Assembly: GCA_963777285.1 (NCBI GenBank)
Contig: CAVZPR010000002.1
Span: 1,359,088-1,423,087, forward strand
Origin: JAFARE01 sp963777285
Lineage (GTDB): Bacteria; Chloroflexota; Dormibacteria; Aeolococcales; Aeolococcaceae
Length of the DNA: 64,000 nt
Direction: 5' to 3'
Both the position numbers and the translations under genes were made by a program. How positions within the stretch are numbered: the first letter of the stretch is position 1; the number at the start of each line of letters is the position of its first letter. The notes below the pieces were generated by a model. That model was given only the letters and a program-made list of their open reading frames with translations, was not told the origin of the DNA and did no database searches. Positions 38,865 to 47,248 of this stretch are shown here, piece by piece.

Positions 38865-38883
38865 GCAGCGTTGCTGCCATAAT
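38865..38883 (+). promoter_or_regulatory. Promoter/operator of the VapBC-like pair
   Basis: Inverted repeat GCAGC-GTT-GCTGC (38865-38877) abuts CATAAT (38878-38883), a -10 box 6 nt before the ATG. Autoregulation by the antitoxin is usual for such pairs; the palindrome is a plausible site. Confidence 0.4.
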
Positions 38884-38889
38884 GCAGCG

Positions 38890-39126
38890 ATGAGCACAGC
38901 AATCACCGTCCGCGACGTCCCCGACGACACGAAGGAGGAGCTCGCTGCGCGAGCAGCTCGCTCCGGCCGCTCGCTTCAGGAGTACTTGCGAATGCGGCTG
39001 ATCGAGCTCGCGGGTTCGCCGGACGCCGGTGACCTGGTCTCGCGCATCCGTGAGCGCAAATCAACGACGCGCACTCATGTCACCGTGGCAAAGATCCTCG
39101 AATATCGCGACCGCGATCGCCGATGA
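38890..39126 (+). CDS. Antitoxin, ribbon-helix-helix (FitA/VapB-like)
   Basis: 78 aa. The N-terminus AITVRDVPDDTKEELAARAARSGRSLQEYLRMRLIELA is a ribbon-helix-helix DNA-binding domain. The C-terminal half is basic and probably binds the toxin. Its stop overlaps the PIN toxin start (ATGA). Lower GC and different codon use than the core genes suggest acquisition. Confidence 0.88.
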   Translation: MSTAITVRDVPDDTKEELAARAARSGRSLQEYLRMRLIELAGSPDAGDLVSRIRERKSTTRTHVTVAKILEYRDRDRR

Positions 39127-39548
39127 CAATGGTCGTCGACGCCTCGGTCGTCGTGGCCGCTCTCCTCGATGCCGGGCCGGTCGGAACGTGGGCGGAGGAC
39201 CTTCTGCAAGCCGAGCCACTGGCTGCACCGCATCTGATGCCTGTCGAAGCGGCCAACATCGTGCGGCGCGCCGAACGCGGCGGAGACGTATCAGCGGACG
39301 TGGCAGCGCTGGCTCACATGGACCTCATCGCAATTCCGGTGGAGCTCTTCCCATATGAGCCGTTTGCGTCGCGTGTATGGGAGTTGCACCGGAATCTCAC
39401 CGCCTACGACGGCTGGTACGTGTCTCTTGCGGAGTCTCTGGGGGCGAGCTTGGCCACACTCGATGGCAGGTTGCGACGTTCATCAGGGCCTCGATGTGCG
39501 TTTCTCGCACCGCCCACGCGCAGCGGCAGAGGGCCAACCACGCGCTGA
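39123..39548 (+). CDS. PIN-domain ribonuclease toxin (VapC-like)
   Basis: 141 aa. The four acidic residues of a PIN domain can be seen: Asp in VVDASVVV, Glu in MPVEAANI, Asp in TAYDGWYVSLAE and Asp in TLDGRL. These enzymes cleave RNA when released from the antitoxin. The C-terminal 20 residues (APPTRSGRGPTTR) are atypical and may be a read-through or altered end. Confidence 0.88.
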   Translation: MTMVVDASVVVAALLDAGPVGTWAEDLLQAEPLAAPHLMPVEAANIVRRAERGGDVSADVAALAHMDLIAIPVELFPYEPFASRVWELHRNLTAYDGWYVSLAESLGASLATLDGRLRRSSGPRCAFLAPPTRSGRGPTTR

Positions 39549-39588
39549 CGGCGTTTGGTGGGCCGGGCGGTGGCCCGTTCGCAGGTTC

Positions 39589-39921
39589 TCAAGCGCCGGC
39601 GAGGCCGATGAAGACGACCATCGCGCGACCGAGCCGAACCAAGTCCTCATCGCTCAAGCGGCCGATCCGGTTCACGAGCCGAGAACGATGAGCAGTCGTG
39701 ATCTTGTCAACCATGAGACTGCTTGGCTCATGCACTCCGTCAGCCTTGCTCGACTCCACGCGCAGACGCAACAGGGGTGCTTCCGTCGGGTCAGTCGTGA
39801 AGGCGCAAATCGTCACCGAATCGGTGGCATCGAAGCGATCGTCTTGGATTACCACAACTGGGCGAGGCTTGCCCGCGTATCCCGGTCCGCCGGCTGCGGT
39901 CCATATCTCGCCGCGCCTCAC
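39589..39921 (-). CDS. mazF: MazF-like endoribonuclease toxin
   Basis: 110 aa. RRGEIWTAAGGPGYAGKPRPVVVIQDD is the start of the MazF/PemK fold, and VDKITTAHRSRLVNRIGRL is the usual second signature. GTG start, overlapping the antitoxin stop by 4 nt. Convergent with the VapC-like gene. Confidence 0.9.
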   Translation of the reverse strand: MRRGEIWTAAGGPGYAGKPRPVVVIQDDRFDATDSVTICAFTTDPTEAPLLRLRVESSKADGVHEPSSLMVDKITTAHRSRLVNRIGRLSDEDLVRLGRAMVVFIGLAGA

Positions 39922-40136
39922 ACGTCGCTACGACTGATCGCATCGATGAAGTCCTGATCGTCTACGGCGTGCGTGCTCCGGGCCACAGCTCTCGCTTGGC
40001 GGCGCGCCTCCTTGACGAAGCTCGAGGAGCGAACGTCTGGGACCCAGATCTGAATGGGCCGCAGTCCCTGGGCGCGCAGGCGGTCACGATGGGATCTCAC
40101 GCGCTCGCGCACTGGCGGTGGCTTGCGCTCGGCCAT
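39918..40136 (-). CDS. MazE-like antitoxin (DUF3018 type)
   Basis: 72 aa. RVRSHRDRLRAQGLRPIQIWVPDVRSSSF is the DUF3018 signature, a small antitoxin family that precedes MazF genes, and ARRQARAV continues it. ATG at 40136 lies 8 nt from a perfect palindrome, the likely autoregulatory site. Confidence 0.85.
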   Translation of the reverse strand: MAERKPPPVRERVRSHRDRLRAQGLRPIQIWVPDVRSSSFVKEARRQARAVARSTHAVDDQDFIDAISRSDV

Positions 40137-40142
40137 GGGCCA

Positions 40143-40156
40143 ATGTTACATGTAAC
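40143..40156 (-). promoter_or_regulatory. mazEF promoter and palindromic operator
   Basis: GTTACATGTAAC (40145-40156) is a perfect 12-bp palindrome. On the minus strand it contains TAACAT (40148-40143), a -10-like box 6 nt before the antitoxin ATG. A dimeric antitoxin bound here would block the promoter. Confidence 0.5.
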
Positions 40157-40167
40157 GGAAAAATCTG

Positions 40168-40210
40168 TGGAGCGGAGGGGATTCGAACCCCTGACCTCTG
40201 CCGTGCGAGT
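40168..40210 (-). pseudogene. 3' half of a tRNA-Ala gene (integration scar)
   Basis: On the minus strand the sequence runs from the anticodon loop (CTCGCAC, anticodon CGC) through stem GGCAG, variable AGGTC, T arm AGGGG-TTCGAAT-CCCCT, acceptor CCGCTCC and discriminator A. The 5' half is absent: upstream bases do not pair with GGCAG, and no GGAGCGG acceptor strand is present. A break inside the anticodon loop is a usual crossover point of tyrosine recombinases, so this looks like an att-site remnant. Confidence 0.6.
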
Positions 40211-40524
40211 GTGCACGTGCTGCATAGGTCTCGCGGTGAACTCCGCCGCGTGAGTGGCGGCGACTCCCAGCAGTTCCTCGCGTGTGTCGGAGTCGGTCGG
40301 CGTGACGCTGGACTCGGATGGATAGGGGAGGGTAGGCGCCTGACGGCCGAGCTTCACGGTTCTTTACTTGACGCCCGACCCGAGGCGGCGCAACCTCGCC
40401 GCTGTGCGGCAGTGACGGGTCCGCGCATGAGCGCCGCCGCCCCGGCCGATGAGCCATCACGGTCACACGAATAGCGCAAACAGCGTCAGTCTGGCGTGCC
40501 TGTGGAGCCGCCAGGGAGAGCGGA
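40211..40524. other. Intergenic, no gene seen
   Basis: About 314 nt between the tRNA remnant and the RHS locus. No open frame with a credible start or family match, and no repeat, terminator or clear promoter is visible. Confidence 0.4.
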
Positions 40525-42960
40525 ATGGTGCCTCGATTTCACCATCTGGGAACGTCGATCGGCACCGACCCGGTAAGGATCTTCCCGAAGCGTGAGCGCG
40601 CGTGCACCCTTCGCGCGGCGCAGGCGTCACGCCGCCGTCGGCTGGCCTTCCTGGCAGTGTCGGCAGCCACGCTTCTGGCTTCGCTGAGCACCCAGGGCGG
40701 GGCGGCGGCGGCCGCCTCGGCGTCGAGCTTCCCGCCGTCCAGCGGACCGATGGCGCACGTGGCCAGCCACGCGTCGGGCGCGGCCAGAATTGCGTCGCCG
40801 CTGCCCGCTGATCCCACCACCGGACTGGACGCCAACCCCATCTTCGTCGGTGAGAATCCGCCGCAGACGCCGACGCCGCAGTACATCACCGCGCCGGCGG
40901 GCTCGTCTGCCGGGCTGGCGTCGCCCAACGCGTCCCTGCCCTCGACGACCTGCACGCCGGAGCTGTTGAGCAACGCCAGCTTCGAGTCCTCGTCGAGCTG
41001 GACGGCGCACGACCAGGCCAGCTCTGTGTCGCTGACCTGGGTGAGCAACAGCAGCAGCGGGCGCGAGGGCAGTGGCTACCTGCAGACGTCGACCACCGCG
41101 GTCGGCGGATCGGTGTGGCAGGACGCCAGCTTCACGCCGGCGCAGTACGACAACTACGCGGGCGCGGTCTGGGTCAAGGCCGACGCGGTGCTGCCGACGC
41201 CGATCACCGGGAGCCTGACCATCAGCGCCACCGGCGGCACCACCGACAGCGACAGCACGGCGTTCTCCGTGGGCAACGGCTGGACGCTGGTGTCGGCGCC
41301 GCTGTACGTAGCCCACGGCGGGCACAACGGACTGGCGATGACGCTGGTCATGAACACCACCAACGCCACCTATGACTGGGACGCGGCCAGCCTGGAGAAC
41401 GCCGGGCTGGTGGACCCCAGCTTCGAGCAGGGCGGCTCTCCGCCAAGCGGTTGGAGCATGACCAGCGGCGCCGGAGCGACCGCATATCACCCCGCAGGCA
41501 AGGCCATGGACGGCAGCTGGTTCGCCCAGATGAATACCACGCAGCAGGGTGGCATGTATCAGAACCTGTCCATGACCATCGCCGCCGGTCAGAGCTACGA
41601 GCTGGCGGCCTGGGTGCGCGCGGACACATCGACCAACGTCAGCGGCTACCTGGCGCTGCTCGGCCCGGGCGGCAACCCCAGCGACGCGACCTACTTCACC
41701 GCGTCGCAGAACTGGTCCTTGGTGCAGGTGCCGCTGGACATCCAGAGCGGCAGCTACTCCAGCCTGCAGGCGCAGCTGATACTCACCACGCTCAACACCA
41801 ACATTGACATCGATGGCCTGTCCCTGGTCAACCCCTGCCTGGTCGACGCCAGCATGGAGTACACGGACTCGACGGACTGGCAGGTGCTCTGGCAGCCGAG
41901 TGGACACACCATCACCTACGGCTTCGACACGGGCGGCGGCGAGGACGGCAGGGAGTGGCTGCAGCTGCACACCTCCGGTGAGGTGGGCATCGGCCAGATG
42001 TACAGCGCGACTTTCACCGCCAACGAGCACAAGCAAGCCGGGGTGTGGCTGCGCTCCCACGACGGCACCCAGCTCAATGGCGACCTGGCCGCCTGCGCCG
42101 ACGGCAACAGTCCCACGGTGTGCGGCAACACATCCTTCAGCGTGCAGAACGCCTGGACCTGGGTGACCGCCCCTTTGGACATCCCCTCCTCGGGAAGCTT
42201 CAACCGGCTGCGGCTGCAGATCTACGTCGATACCCAAGGACACAACCTGGACGTCGACGGCGCCAGTTGGGCGCCGACCAACTTGGGCGACGTGCTGCCC
42301 GGGCCGCCGAGCAACGTGAGCGGCAGCAGCGCGGGCAACACCGGGGATGCGACGGTGACGTGGAGCGCGCCGACGTCGTACCAGGGCAACACGGTGAGCA
42401 CGTACAACGTCACACCCTTCCTCAACGGGGTGGCGCAGACCGCCCAAGCACAGACCGGCATCCCCAGCAGCACCACCAACGCCAGCTTCACCGGGCTCAC
42501 CGCCAAGGGACCCTACGTGTTCGCGGTGACCGCCAGCGGCACCTACGGCACGGGTGCGCCGGCCGCCTCCGCTCCGGTGACCACGGTGTCGCCCGCCGGG
42601 GGCGGTGACCGGCTTGACGGCCGCGCCCGGGGACACCCAGGCGACGGTGTCCTGGACGGCGCCGTCGTCCAACGGGGGCAGCCCCATTACCGGCTACACG
42701 GTGACCCCGTACATCGGCTCCAACCCGCAGACGCCGACCAGCGTGGGCGCCTCGACCACCTCGACGCCCATCAGCGGGCTGAGCAACGGGACCACCTACA
42801 CCTTCCAGGTGACGGCCAACAACGCGGCCGGCTCCAGCGCCCCGGCGACATCCAACGCGGTGACCCCGAGCACGCTGCCGGGCGCACCCACGGGGGTCAC
42901 CGCAACCGCGGCCGACAGCCGCGCCGTGGTCCACTGGACCGCGCCCGCCTCACCGGGTGA
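40525..42960 (+). CDS. RHS locus segment 1: signal, sandwich repeats, first Fn3
   Basis: Coherent to about 42,600. A 35-residue basic leader precedes a hydrophobic stretch (LAFLAVSAATLLASLSTQGG). Three repeats of about 140 residues each start with LLSNASFESSSSW, LVDPSFEQGGSPPSGW or LVDASMEYTDSTDW and resemble carbohydrate-binding beta-sandwich modules. An Fn3-like repeat (PGPPSNVSGSSAGNTGDATVTWSAP) ends the segment. A run of five G at 42,596-42,602 is the probable site of the extra base. Confidence 0.7.
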   Translation: MVPRFHHLGTSIGTDPVRIFPKRERACTLRAAQASRRRRLAFLAVSAATLLASLSTQGGAAAAASASSFPPSSGPMAHVASHASGAARIASPLPADPTTGLDANPIFVGENPPQTPTPQYITAPAGSSAGLASPNASLPSTTCTPELLSNASFESSSSWTAHDQASSVSLTWVSNSSSGREGSGYLQTSTTAVGGSVWQDASFTPAQYDNYAGAVWVKADAVLPTPITGSLTISATGGTTDSDSTAFSVGNGWTLVSAPLYVAHGGHNGLAMTLVMNTTNATYDWDAASLENAGLVDPSFEQGGSPPSGWSMTSGAGATAYHPAGKAMDGSWFAQMNTTQQGGMYQNLSMTIAAGQSYELAAWVRADTSTNVSGYLALLGPGGNPSDATYFTASQNWSLVQVPLDIQSGSYSSLQAQLILTTLNTNIDIDGLSLVNPCLVDASMEYTDSTDWQVLWQPSGHTITYGFDTGGGEDGREWLQLHTSGEVGIGQMYSATFTANEHKQAGVWLRSHDGTQLNGDLAACADGNSPTVCGNTSFSVQNAWTWVTAPLDIPSSGSFNRLRLQIYVDTQGHNLDVDGASWAPTNLGDVLPGPPSNVSGSSAGNTGDATVTWSAPTSYQGNTVSTYNVTPFLNGVAQTAQAQTGIPSSTTNASFTGLTAKGPYVFAVTASGTYGTGAPAASAPVTTVSPAGGGDRLDGRARGHPGDGVLDGAVVQRGQPHYRLHGDPVHRLQPADADQRGRLDHLDAHQRAEQRDHLHLPGDGQQRGRLQRPGDIQRGDPEHAAGRTHGGHRNRGRQPRRGPLDRARLTG

Positions 42961-45628
42961 CGCTGTCACCAGCTACACGGTGACGCCGTATATCGGCAGC
43001 ACGGCGCAGGGTTCGCTGGCGGTCGTGGTGACCACCGTGTACGGCTCCGGCGTGGTCACCACGGCCAACGTGGGCGGTCTCGCCGACGGCAGCAGGTACA
43101 CCTTCCAGGTGACCGCCACCAACGCCGTCGGCACCGGCCCGCCGGGCACCTCCGGCCCGGGAACGCCGGCGCCGTCGGCCCCCGTGACCCTGACGCCCGG
43201 CACGGGGTACGACTCCGGCTCGACGCCGCAGTGGGTCGCGGTCGGCGACCTGGCCGGCAACGGCTGGCCCGACATCGTCACCGCCAACGGGTCGGGCTTC
43301 AGCGTGTCGACCCTGCGCAACCAGCTCAGCGGTGGCGGCCGTGCCGGGGGCAGGTTCGCCCAGCCGGCGACCATCTCCAGCGCCACGGGCACGCTGACCC
43401 AGGCGGCCTTCGGCGACTTCAACAAGGACGGCAAGCTCGACGCCGCCGTGCTGCACGACTCGCCGTCGATCGCCGTGATGCTGGGCAACGGCGACGGCAG
43501 CTTCCAGGCGGAGTCAGGTACGCAAACGCTCCCCAACAGCGACTTCGCCAACGTGATCGCGGTGGCCGACGTCAACGGAGACGGCAACCTGGACATCGTG
43601 GTGGGCATCAACCAGGGTGGCTACCCCAACGAGACCGGCGTCGCCGTGCTGTTCGGCGACGGGCACGGCGGCTTCTCCACCCCGGTGGAGTACTGGCTGC
43701 CCAACACGGGTGGCGGCAACGCCACCGGCGTTGCCGTGGCCGACCTCAACGGTGACGGCCACCCGGACATCGTCGAGGCCGACGACAACCCCTACGTTGG
43801 CTCCGACCGCGGTGAAGTGTGGGTGTTGCTCAACGACGGCGACGGCACCTTTTCGGTGCCCTCGGGCAACATCGCAACCATCCCCGGGCTGGGCAACCTG
43901 GGGGCGCTGGAGACCGTTGCCGTCACCGACCTCAACGGCGACGGCGTTCCCGACATCGTGGCCATCACGCGCGGCAGCAACGACGGCGTCGCCCTTCTCC
44001 TGGGCAAGGGGGATGGGACCTTTCAACCCAAGGTGATCATCAACGACCCCACGCTGACCGACGGCAACCCCGGCGGTGAAGTGGTGGCGTTGGCCACCGC
44101 CGACATGAACGGCGACGGTCTGCCCGACCTCGTCACCGCCGACCAGATGTTCAACGGTACCGGCGGCATCTCCGTCTATCTCAACCCGGGCAGCGGCACC
44201 ATGGATTTGCCGACCTTCATCGCCACCTCGAGCTTTTCACCGCAGACCCTGGCGCTGGCCGACGTCAACGGCGACGTCGAGCCCGACGTGGTGCTGGAGA
44301 ACGGACGAGCTACGGGGCAGAACGTCCCCGCCAACGTCGAGGTGCTGCTCAACGGCACCGACTTCCCGCCCCTGGGCGGCGCGCTGGGACCCAACGAGAT
44401 GCACGGCTGCGTCATGTGTCAGGCGCTGCGCGGCGGCGGCGCGCTCGACGTCAGCGGCAAGTATCCGATCACCGTCAATTCGGGAGAGATGTCGCACACC
44501 TTCAGCGACATCTCCGTCCCGGCGCGCGGCTATCCACTGGCCATCACCCAGACCTACAACGACCTCAACGCGGGCACCGACGCCGGGCTGGGCTACGGCT
44601 GGTGGTCGCCGCTCTTCATGTCAGTCAGCCAGGACAGCGGCACCGGCATCACCACGGTCACCCAGGAGGACGGCGCCCAGGCGCAGTTCTGGAGCAGCAC
44701 GCTGCAGCCGCTGGCGCCGCGCACCCAGGCCAGCCTGGTGCACAACGGCGACGGCAGCTGGACCTTCACGCGCAACCGGAGGGACACGTTCATCTTCAAC
44801 GCGTCGGGACAGATCACGGCGATGGCCGACATCACCGGTGACCGCCTCAGCTTCGGCTACAGCGGCGGCGAGGTGACCTCGCTGAGCCACTCGGACGGGC
44901 GCTCGCTGGCCATTGCCTGGAGCAACGGGCATATCAGCTCGATCACCGACGCCAACGTGTCGGGCATGAGCCGAACGGTGGTGTTCACCTACGACGGCAG
45001 CAATGAGCTCACCGACATCGACTGGCTGGTCAACGGCGGCAACGACCGCAACGAACACTTCGAGTACGACTCCAGCAACTGGTCCCACGGCCTCACCGGA
45101 ATGCGCGACCCGCGCGGCGTCTGGGTGACGCAGGTGTACGACAGCGCCGGGCACACGCTGTCGCAGACCGTGGATCCGACGTCGAAGGATCCGAGCGGCC
45201 TGAACCGAACCACGACGTACTCCTACACCATGACCGACGGACTGATTACCCAGGTGCTGATCACCGATCCCGCGGGACGCGAGCAACTCGATAGCTTCGC
45301 CTACGGGGAGCTGGTGCAGAAGGTTGCTGGGCTTCGGCACACCCGCAGCGGCGACATGGTCGTACGCGTACGACCCCAGCAGCCTGGGCACGCGGACCAC
45401 CATCGACCCCGACGGGCACACCTCGACCGCCAGCTACGACAGCTTCGGCAACCCCCTGGTGACCATGGACGCGCTGGGCCGGGTCACCTCCTACACCTAC
45501 AGCGGCGCCGACGCGCAGTTCAACCAGCCGAGCACGGTCACCGACGCCAACGGGGTGACTACGACTTACAGCTACGACACCACCTACCGCACCCTGACCC
45601 AGACCTCGACGCCTTTGCTGGGCTCTAG
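42605..45628 (+). CDS. RHS locus segment 2: Fn3, FG-GAP repeats, start of RHS core
   Basis: Coherent to about 45,326. Two Fn3-like repeats (APGDTQATVSWTAPSSNGG) are followed by some seven FG-GAP/VCBS repeats with Ca-binding turns such as DVNGDGNLDIVV, DLNGDGHPDIVE and DMNGDGLPDLVT (43.2-44.3 kb), then a YPLAITQTYNDLNAG linker and the first RHS/YD repeats. FG-GAP repeats give a beta-propeller at the cell surface. Confidence 0.7.
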   Translation: MTGLTAAPGDTQATVSWTAPSSNGGSPITGYTVTPYIGSNPQTPTSVGASTTSTPISGLSNGTTYTFQVTANNAAGSSAPATSNAVTPSTLPGAPTGVTATAADSRAVVHWTAPASPGDAVTSYTVTPYIGSTAQGSLAVVVTTVYGSGVVTTANVGGLADGSRYTFQVTATNAVGTGPPGTSGPGTPAPSAPVTLTPGTGYDSGSTPQWVAVGDLAGNGWPDIVTANGSGFSVSTLRNQLSGGGRAGGRFAQPATISSATGTLTQAAFGDFNKDGKLDAAVLHDSPSIAVMLGNGDGSFQAESGTQTLPNSDFANVIAVADVNGDGNLDIVVGINQGGYPNETGVAVLFGDGHGGFSTPVEYWLPNTGGGNATGVAVADLNGDGHPDIVEADDNPYVGSDRGEVWVLLNDGDGTFSVPSGNIATIPGLGNLGALETVAVTDLNGDGVPDIVAITRGSNDGVALLLGKGDGTFQPKVIINDPTLTDGNPGGEVVALATADMNGDGLPDLVTADQMFNGTGGISVYLNPGSGTMDLPTFIATSSFSPQTLALADVNGDVEPDVVLENGRATGQNVPANVEVLLNGTDFPPLGGALGPNEMHGCVMCQALRGGGALDVSGKYPITVNSGEMSHTFSDISVPARGYPLAITQTYNDLNAGTDAGLGYGWWSPLFMSVSQDSGTGITTVTQEDGAQAQFWSSTLQPLAPRTQASLVHNGDGSWTFTRNRRDTFIFNASGQITAMADITGDRLSFGYSGGEVTSLSHSDGRSLAIAWSNGHISSITDANVSGMSRTVVFTYDGSNELTDIDWLVNGGNDRNEHFEYDSSNWSHGLTGMRDPRGVWVTQVYDSAGHTLSQTVDPTSKDPSGLNRTTTYSYTMTDGLITQVLITDPAGREQLDSFAYGELVQKVAGLRHTRSGDMVVRVRPQQPGHADHHRPRRAHLDRQLRQLRQPPGDHGRAGPGHLLHLQRRRRAVQPAEHGHRRQRGDYDLQLRHHLPHPDPDLDAFAGL

Positions 45629-46448
45629 CCCGCCGGTGAGCCAGGTGATCCAGTACCAGCACGGCAACGGCAGCCATCCAGGCGACGTGACCGCGATCAT
45701 CGACGGCGACGGCAAGACCTGGACCTACGGCTACGACGCCGTGGGCGACAGGACCTCGAGCACCGACCCGCTGGGCGACAAGGCGGCGACGACGTACAAC
45801 AGCGACGGCTGGGTGCTGAGCACGATCACGCCCAAGGGTGACCCGTCGGTGTGCAGCAGCCCCTGCACGCCGGCGCAGTTCACCACCACGTACGCCTACG
45901 TCGACGGCTCCGGCCAGCCCGACTTCTGGGGTCTGCCCACCACGGTGACCGATCCGCTCGGGCACCAGACCGCCACTGTCTACGACGCCGACAACAACGT
46001 CACCCAGGTCACCGACGGGAACGGCAACGTGACCAGCTACGACTACGACAACGCCAACGAGCTCACAGTCACGCATCGGCCCGACTCCGGGCACAGCACC
46101 GAGGTCACCGACTACAACGCGGACGGCGAGGTGGCCGACCAGATCAACGGCGCGGGCAACACGCTGCAGGCGTACGGCTACGACAGCTTGGGCGACGTCA
46201 CCACGGTGACGGTCGACCCGGGCAGCAGCCCGCACCTCAACCTGACCACGACGTACAGCTACGACGGCGCCGGCAACGTGCTGAGCAAGCAGGATCCGGG
46301 CGGCAGCTGCAGCGGCAACCAGTCGCGGCTGCACCACGTACAGCTACGACGCAGCCAACCAACTGATCGGCGTCGTCTACTCCGACGGGCAGACGGCGAA
46401 CGTCTCCGGCATCCAGTACGACGGCTGACGGGCAGCGCACCGCCATGA
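45324..46448 (+). CDS. RHS locus segment 3: YD repeats
   Basis: Coherent from 45,327 to about 46,325. Tandem YD repeats, for example SYAYDPSSLGTRTTIDPDG, TTYSYDTTYRTLTQT, GYDAVGDRTSSTDPLGD and SYDYDNANELTVTHRPD. These build the hollow shell that encloses the toxin in RHS proteins. The stop reached at 46,448 is out of frame with the rest. Confidence 0.65.
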   Translation: MLGFGTPAAATWSYAYDPSSLGTRTTIDPDGHTSTASYDSFGNPLVTMDALGRVTSYTYSGADAQFNQPSTVTDANGVTTTYSYDTTYRTLTQTSTPLLGSSPPVSQVIQYQHGNGSHPGDVTAIIDGDGKTWTYGYDAVGDRTSSTDPLGDKAATTYNSDGWVLSTITPKGDPSVCSSPCTPAQFTTTYAYVDGSGQPDFWGLPTTVTDPLGHQTATVYDADNNVTQVTDGNGNVTSYDYDNANELTVTHRPDSGHSTEVTDYNADGEVADQINGAGNTLQAYGYDSLGDVTTVTVDPGSSPHLNLTTTYSYDGAGNVLSKQDPGGSCSGNQSRLHHVQLRRSQPTDRRRLLRRADGERLRHPVRRLTGSAPP

Positions 46449-47248
46449 GCGACGGCAGCGGGAGCTGGTCTTGGAACTACGACTCGCTGCACCGCCTCAC
46501 CTCTGTCGTCGAGGGCAACAACGGCACGGTCGCGTACCAGTACGACCTGCGCGACCTGGTCACCCAGATCGCTTACCCGGGCAGCGGCCACAGCGTGGCC
46601 CAGGGCTACGACGACGCGGGGCGGCTGACGTCGGTGCAGGACTGGAACGGCGCCCAGTCGAGCTTCAAGTACGACCCCAACTCCAACCTCTACGAGTTCG
46701 GACCTGGCCTCGGGCAGCGCGCTCAAGGACACGAGCAGCTTCAACGACGCGGACCAGCTCACCGGGATGCTGGACACCTACAACACCTCGACCATCTTCC
46801 AGGCGACGTACACGCGCGACGGCAACGCCCAGGTGACCTCGGACAGCTCGGCCACGAGCAACCAGAACAGCTACGGCTACACACCGCTCAACCAGCTCTG
46901 CTACGCGGGTTCGAGCAGCTCGTCCGCCTGCAGCAGCCCGCCGAGTGGCGCCCAGGCGTTCACCTACAACACCGCCGACGACCTGATCACCTTCGGCGGC
47001 GCGACGCAGAGCTTCAACACCGCCGATCAGCTCACCGCCGGCGGCACGAACACGTACGCAGTACGATTCCCGGGGCAACCGCACCAGCCTCACCGCGAGC
47101 AGCTCGGTCACCGACTACGGATACGACCAGGCCAACCGACTCTGCTATGCGGGCCCCACCGCCTCGGGGGCGAGCTGTAACGGGAACGTGCAGACCAGCG
47201 ACACCCTCTACTGCTACAACGGCGACGGATTGCGAATGGCCAAGGTGA
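46445..47248 (+). CDS. RHS locus segment 4: YD repeats
   Basis: Coherent only to about 46,703 (WNYDSLHRLTSVVEGNNG, QYDLRDLVTQIAYPG). The piece between 46,330 and 46,424 (TTYSYDAANQLIGVVYSDG) lies in yet another frame. The remainder to 47,248 is out-of-frame reading. Confidence 0.5.
   Translation: MSDGSGSWSWNYDSLHRLTSVVEGNNGTVAYQYDLRDLVTQIAYPGSGHSVAQGYDDAGRLTSVQDWNGAQSSFKYDPNSNLYEFGPGLGQRAQGHEQLQRRGPAHRDAGHLQHLDHLPGDVHARRQRPGDLGQLGHEQPEQLRLHTAQPALLRGFEQLVRLQQPAEWRPGVHLQHRRRPDHLRRRDAELQHRRSAHRRRHEHVRSTIPGATAPASPRAARSPTTDTTRPTDSAMRAPPPRGRAVTGTCRPATPSTATTATDCEWPR
46767..47180 (+). CDS. RHS locus segment 5: YD repeats
   Basis: Coherent from about 46,704 to 47,060 (SFNDADQLTGMLDTYN, GYTPLNQLCYAGSSSS, SFNTADQLTAGGTNTY). 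It then changes frame again inside TACGCAGTACGAT, where one base is extra. Confidence 0.5.
   Translation: MLDTYNTSTIFQATYTRDGNAQVTSDSSATSNQNSYGYTPLNQLCYAGSSSSSACSSPPSGAQAFTYNTADDLITFGGATQSFNTADQLTAGGTNTYAVRFPGQPHQPHREQLGHRLRIRPGQPTLLCGPHRLGGEL

Noticed and set aside
40168..40260. An intact tRNA gene
   Set aside because: No 5' acceptor strand GGAGCGG and no 5' anticodon stem CTGCC occur at the required distance; only the 3' half is present.
40118..40474. Plus-strand 118-codon frame over the tRNA remnant
   Set aside because: The peptide start (GAEGIRTPDLCRASV) is the well-known spurious translation of a tRNA 3' end, and the rest has no domain.
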